Source: a virus
Direction: 5' to 3' (one strand)
DNA: 64,000 nucleotides
Virus record (IMG/VR): IMGVR_UViG_3300023223_000669
Coordinates: 1 to 64,000 of that record
Positions 61,175-64,000 of the stretch are shown piece by piece. Positions within the stretch are counted from its first letter, which is position 1, and each line of letters opens with the position of its first letter. The translations under genes were made by a program, and so were the position numbers. The notes beneath the pieces were generated by a model that saw nothing but the letters and a program-made list of their open reading frames with translations, was not told where the DNA came from and did no database searches.

Positions 61175-61892
61175 GTAAAAATTCACAATCATCCACATGT
61201 TGCGGTACTCCACCCGGGCGAGTCCACAAGTTAATCAACGTGTGATAAGCAAGACGAATCTCCAAATCGGAGAGTTCTGTCTGGGAATTTCCTTTCACCT
61301 GTCTGGGATACATGACATAATTTTCCGCATCCACCCCGATTGGCAGGATCATCCAACCGGTATAGACACCTTTTGCTTCCCATCCAACCACATGAGGAAC
61401 GCCTAACATATGACCAATCTCATGTAAAGACGTTGAAAAGGCACGTTCTGGAGTCTCTTCCAATTCATCAGCATCCAACAGAATCCTACCGTCCTGTATC
61501 CACACGCCAAGGAGCTTATCTTTCATTTTGAATTCACTACCTTGAAGATCGATCAAACGAACACCAATGATATCAGGACGATTCACCAACCTCATTGGAT
61601 ATTCCATAGACATGACATGGACTTTAAAATGTACTGGAATATGCTTAGCCCATTCTGTTAGGGCTTGCATCATTGCCTTCCACGTTTCAGGATATCGTTT
61701 AACCTCCCAGAGACGTACCTTAAGATTTATACGTACATAAAAATCTGGTGGTAGACCTCGTGCCCCTGTATACCCAGATATGACCGTAAAGTTAGTCTGC
61801 TCCTCTGGACTAAGATCTAATGGAGCCACACAGGCGATACAGGCTAGACAGGAAGCCAGCAACGCAATTAGGAAACCGGTCGTACGATTCAT
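61158..61892 (-). CDS. secreted zinc metalloprotease (matrixin-like lipoprotein)
   Basis: 244 residues. Lipobox-type signal (FLIALLASCLACIAC), then a zincin domain with SLHEIGHMLGVPH (HExxHxxGxxH) and a following YVMYP as Met-turn candidate. Start at MNRTTG with GGGGA upstream. An exported peptidase; could act on host surface protein or during exit. No inhibitor or partner nearby. Confidence 0.85.
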   Translation of the reverse strand: MNRTTGFLIALLASCLACIACVAPLDLSPEEQTNFTVISGYTGARGLPPDFYVRINLKVRLWEVKRYPETWKAMMQALTEWAKHIPVHFKVHVMSMEYPMRLVNRPDIIGVRLIDLQGSEFKMKDKLLGVWIQDGRILLDADELEETPERAFSTSLHEIGHMLGVPHVVGWEAKGVYTGWMILPIGVDAENYVMYPRQVKGNSQTELSDLEIRLAYHTLINLWTRPGGVPQHVDDCEFLLDNQD

Positions 61893-62145
61893 TAGCATTC
61901 CCCAGGCGAAAGAACAGCCGCCCACAAGGGCGACTTTACAGGCCATTACCAATAGTTATTACGCTAAGTGACTATCTGGAAAAAGCTTGAAAAAGGGAAA
62001 AGCATACATATCGTGTACTACGTATAATATGTCGGCCCTCTGTGGGCCATAGAGCTACGTGGCACCGTGTTGCTTCGCCTCTGTTTGTCTCGTCCTGTAT
62101 GGGACTATTATGACATGATTTCACGACTTCGTATAGCACTTTCCC
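61893..62145. other. divergent intergenic region
   Basis: No ORF. Hairpin GGCCC-TCTGT-GGGCC near 62034, TATAAT-like box at 62024, and TTGTCT-N15-TATTAT near 62090-62116 as a possible plus promoter. None is convincing. Confidence 0.35.
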
Positions 62146-62409
62146 ATGAAAACATCAGTACACAACGAAGCTGACTTAGAGGGCTATCCCAAGCCCCTGC
62201 CGGAAGGCATGATAGCGATCCATTTCAAGATGGTCGCAGTAGGCCCTAACACGATGGCCGCAGCCGAACACCGCGGGCCGAGGCTTTGCCAAATTGTTCG
62301 CGAACAGCCCGGGTATTTTTTGTTGAGCCAGGATGGCTCAGGTTTAGGTCTACGAGAAGCCATGCATGGGCTTGTAGACAATTTTTGCGATGCTCAAGAA
62401 GGTAAATAA
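62146..62409 (+). CDS. hypothetical protein
   Basis: 87 residues: GMIAIHFKMVAVGPNTMAAAEHRGPRL. Starts the right-hand structural block. Unknown. Confidence 0.68.
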   Translation: MKTSVHNEADLEGYPKPLPEGMIAIHFKMVAVGPNTMAAAEHRGPRLCQIVREQPGYFLLSQDGSGLGLREAMHGLVDNFCDAQEGK

Positions 62410-62410
62410 T

Positions 62411-62773
62411 ATGAGTCAGAGAAGTAAAAGGTCCAAAAAGGGCAAAGGTGTTCACCAAGATATTAGTGGTTCGACCCTCAATATGGGTGGTCTCATTGCT
62501 CGACATGATAGAGGTAAAGACCCGGAAGTCCGCGTCCCTTTGAAAGCGACGGGTGACATTCCCGCTGAAAAGGCTAAGGGTCTTGCCCAAGCATCTCCTC
62601 TTTTCCAGCCTATCAAAGACGCTGTTAAGCCTGAGTCCAAACAGGAAGAAGCCAAGGCCGTTGCTGAAGCCACGGTCAAGGAAGAGAAGAAGGAAGAGAA
62701 GGCCAAGCATCCTGCTCCTAAGCAGCGTGTTCTTCGTAAGAAAGAAGAGAAGACAGAAGACAACGCGGAGTAA
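62411..62773 (+). CDS. Lys/Glu-rich low-complexity protein
   Basis: 120 residues from MSQRSKRSKKGKG; basic start, GDI..., then a charged coiled or disordered tail (VKEEKKEEKAKHPAPKQR). No domain. Confidence 0.68.
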   Translation: MSQRSKRSKKGKGVHQDISGSTLNMGGLIARHDRGKDPEVRVPLKATGDIPAEKAKGLAQASPLFQPIKDAVKPESKQEEAKAVAEATVKEEKKEEKAKHPAPKQRVLRKKEEKTEDNAE

Positions 62774-62774
62774 C

Positions 62775-63368
62775 ATGACAGCAAGCGGTGTAGCGGCGAG
62801 CAGCACCCCCTCCTATGCCGACGTTTCTGACATTGTTGAAGCGTTAGTCAACATAGAGGGGCGACGAACCCCGATCCCTGGGATGGATTTTGAAGATACC
62901 GCTCAGGAGATCAGGATGGAGTGCGTTCGCGTGCTTCAGTTCTACGATGCCTCCCGCATCGGCCCCTCGCCTTTCAAATATCTCCAAACGTGTGTACGAA
63001 ACTTTTTGTACAATCAGCGTAGAGGTATTTGGGTACCGAATAATCCCCCTTGCGTTCGGTGCCCGCTTTGGGATAAGATGAGAAAGCTTTGTACTATTGA
63101 AGAGGTAGGTTGCGATAAAATCGTATTGTATCGCGAGAACATGGCCACGAAGGCTGCCCTCAAGCAACCAGCCACGCTGGAAATTGATGTCATGGATTAT
63201 CGCCATGAGCAGGAACTTGAGGCAAAACTTCTAGACCGAAGCATTCGTGACGCATTGCCCGAGCATTTGATTGAATACTATGACAAAATGCTCTTGGGCG
63301 AAAAGGTGCCGCCTCGGTACAAAAAACAAGTTCGAGAGATTGCTACGGGGGTGATTAATAATGCCTAG
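62775..63368 (+). CDS. sigma factor-like protein
   Basis: 197 residues: FEDTAQEIRMECVRVLQFYDASRIGPSPFKYLQTCVRNFLYNQRR resembles sigma region 2 (DxxQEI.. F.xYLxxxxxNxLxxxxR), followed by a Cys-rich insert (CVRCPLWDKMRKLC) and a region-4-like helical end (LEAKLLDRSIRDALPEHLI). A candidate for the factor reading the TAGTGTATT promoters. The longer upstream frame is another reading frame and is dropped. By-eye call. Confidence 0.7.
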   Translation: MTASGVAASSTPSYADVSDIVEALVNIEGRRTPIPGMDFEDTAQEIRMECVRVLQFYDASRIGPSPFKYLQTCVRNFLYNQRRGIWVPNNPPCVRCPLWDKMRKLCTIEEVGCDKIVLYRENMATKAALKQPATLEIDVMDYRHEQELEAKLLDRSIRDALPEHLIEYYDKMLLGEKVPPRYKKQVREIATGVINNA

Positions 63369-64000
63369 GACAACACCGCTCGTACAGAGAGATCGTGTAA
63401 TCGCCCTTGTCAAACAAGGCATGAGCAATACCGAAACCGCTCGTCAGATGAAGAAAGAATTTCCTGATGAATGGAGTTCGCAGTATGCACACCGGACGGT
63501 TGCACGTATTCTTAAGGATGCCGCAGAGGAAGCTATTATCGAGCCCTCGGTTGATCCGGAAAAAACACTTGATGAGATGAGTCGTGAAGAACGTTATCGA
63601 TTCATTGAAACCAGACTCCAGCAAACACCACGTTTCCGTATGGCATTTCGTAACTTCAAAAAAGAAGAAAAAGAGGTGTTCGTTGATGAGTATTTGAAGA
63701 TTGTTAAATCTACAGACACATTAACTGAGGCTGAGGAACAAGCTTTGTTTGCGGCCATCCTTGAGCTTGTTCTTGGATTACAGGCATTAGGTAGAAAAGA
63801 ACAACTAGAGCAACTGCGAGAACGAACGTTAGCTGGTGAGATTCCAGATGGCGACCCAAAGCATACTCGTAATGTTGATCCTAGATATCAAAAAGAACAT
63901 AATGACCACATGAAGCTTTATCATGCCGGTATCAGCGAACTGAAGATGTCGCGTTCACAACGACTCAAAGAGGTCCGTTCTCAGAAGCAGACGCTTGTAG
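63361..64000 (+). CDS. probable small terminase subunit, partial
   Basis: First 213 residues; runs off the right edge. N-terminal HTH (VIALVKQGMSNTETARQMKK; SSQYAHRTVARILKD), then a helical part with DPRYQKEHNDHMKLYHAGI, as in phage TerS-like proteins. Overlaps the sigma-like stop by 8 nt. A regulator with the same HTH cannot be excluded. Confidence 0.62.
   Translation, partial: MPRTTPLVQRDRVIALVKQGMSNTETARQMKKEFPDEWSSQYAHRTVARILKDAAEEAIIEPSVDPEKTLDEMSREERYRFIETRLQQTPRFRMAFRNFKKEEKEVFVDEYLKIVKSTDTLTEAEEQALFAAILELVLGLQALGRKEQLEQLRERTLAGEIPDGDPKHTRNVDPRYQKEHNDHMKLYHAGISELKMSRSQRLKEVRSQKQTLV

Noticed and set aside
62553-62774. N-terminal extension of the sigma-like ORF
   Set aside because: Lies over the Lys/Glu-rich gene in another frame; the ATG at 62775 fits the operon.
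1-64000. CRISPR array, integrase, att site, IS element
   Set aside because: No regularly spaced repeats, no integrase or transposase motif and no terminal repeats were seen.

Overview
The window is a piece of a large tailed-phage genome (Caudoviricetes); neither genome end is visible. Signs of this are tightly packed small genes in long co-directional blocks, rIIA/rIIB homologues, an ssb, an ATP-dependent DNA ligase and an RNA ligase, about two dozen tRNA or tRNA-like genes, eleven HNH endonuclease genes, a probable small terminase subunit at the right edge, and no rRNA or housekeeping operons. The host cannot be fixed. The tRNA-His has A73 and no encoded G-1, which is the pattern of alphaproteobacterial tRNA-His, and that is only suggestive.

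Layout. (1) 1-37.7 kb runs leftward (minus): tRNA and RNA maintenance (cca, P-loop kinase, RNA ligase), ssb, DNA ligase, aspartate carbamoyltransferase, a MESH1-like hydrolase, rIIAB, an NAD-salvage cluster (NMNAT fusion, NAMPT, Nudix) and a run of tiny genes. tRNAs are scattered through it and concentrated at 18.4-21.4 kb, where the gaps are full of hairpins and probably hold structured ncRNA. A few plus-strand genes sit against the grain (six HNH genes and one structural-type protein); each is preceded by the motif TAGTGTATT, probably a late promoter. (2) 37.7-47.5 kb runs rightward: GC-rich, with about 28 mostly tiny early-type genes, an initiator-type tRNA-fMet, and promoters embedded in perfect inverted repeats. 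(3) 47.5-62 kb runs leftward again: AAA+ ATPase, SET-domain protein, phosphoesterase, RlaP-type nucleotidyltransferase, SLOG and macro-domain proteins, dCMP deaminase, IscU and IscA homologues, a secreted zincin. (4) 62.1-64 kb runs rightward: a sigma-like protein and the start of a terminase-type gene.

How it works together. Most transcripts start at sigma70-like promoters (TTGAC-N16/17-TATAAT or TATACT). In about 20 cases the start codon lies only 5-9 nt after the -10 box, and this choice of start agrees with ATG, GTG or TTG codons, so much of the genome seems to be read from leaderless mRNAs. Inside operons, starts are coupled through ATGA, TGATG or TAATG overlaps. Together with the phage initiator tRNA and tRNA set this suggests a phage that reshapes translation. 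A second theme is NAD and ADP-ribose metabolism (NAMPT, NMNAT, Nudix, macro, SLOG), which fits reversal of NAD-depleting defence. A third is RNA repair (RNA ligase, RlaP, receiver of the cyclic-phosphate class, CCA enzyme).
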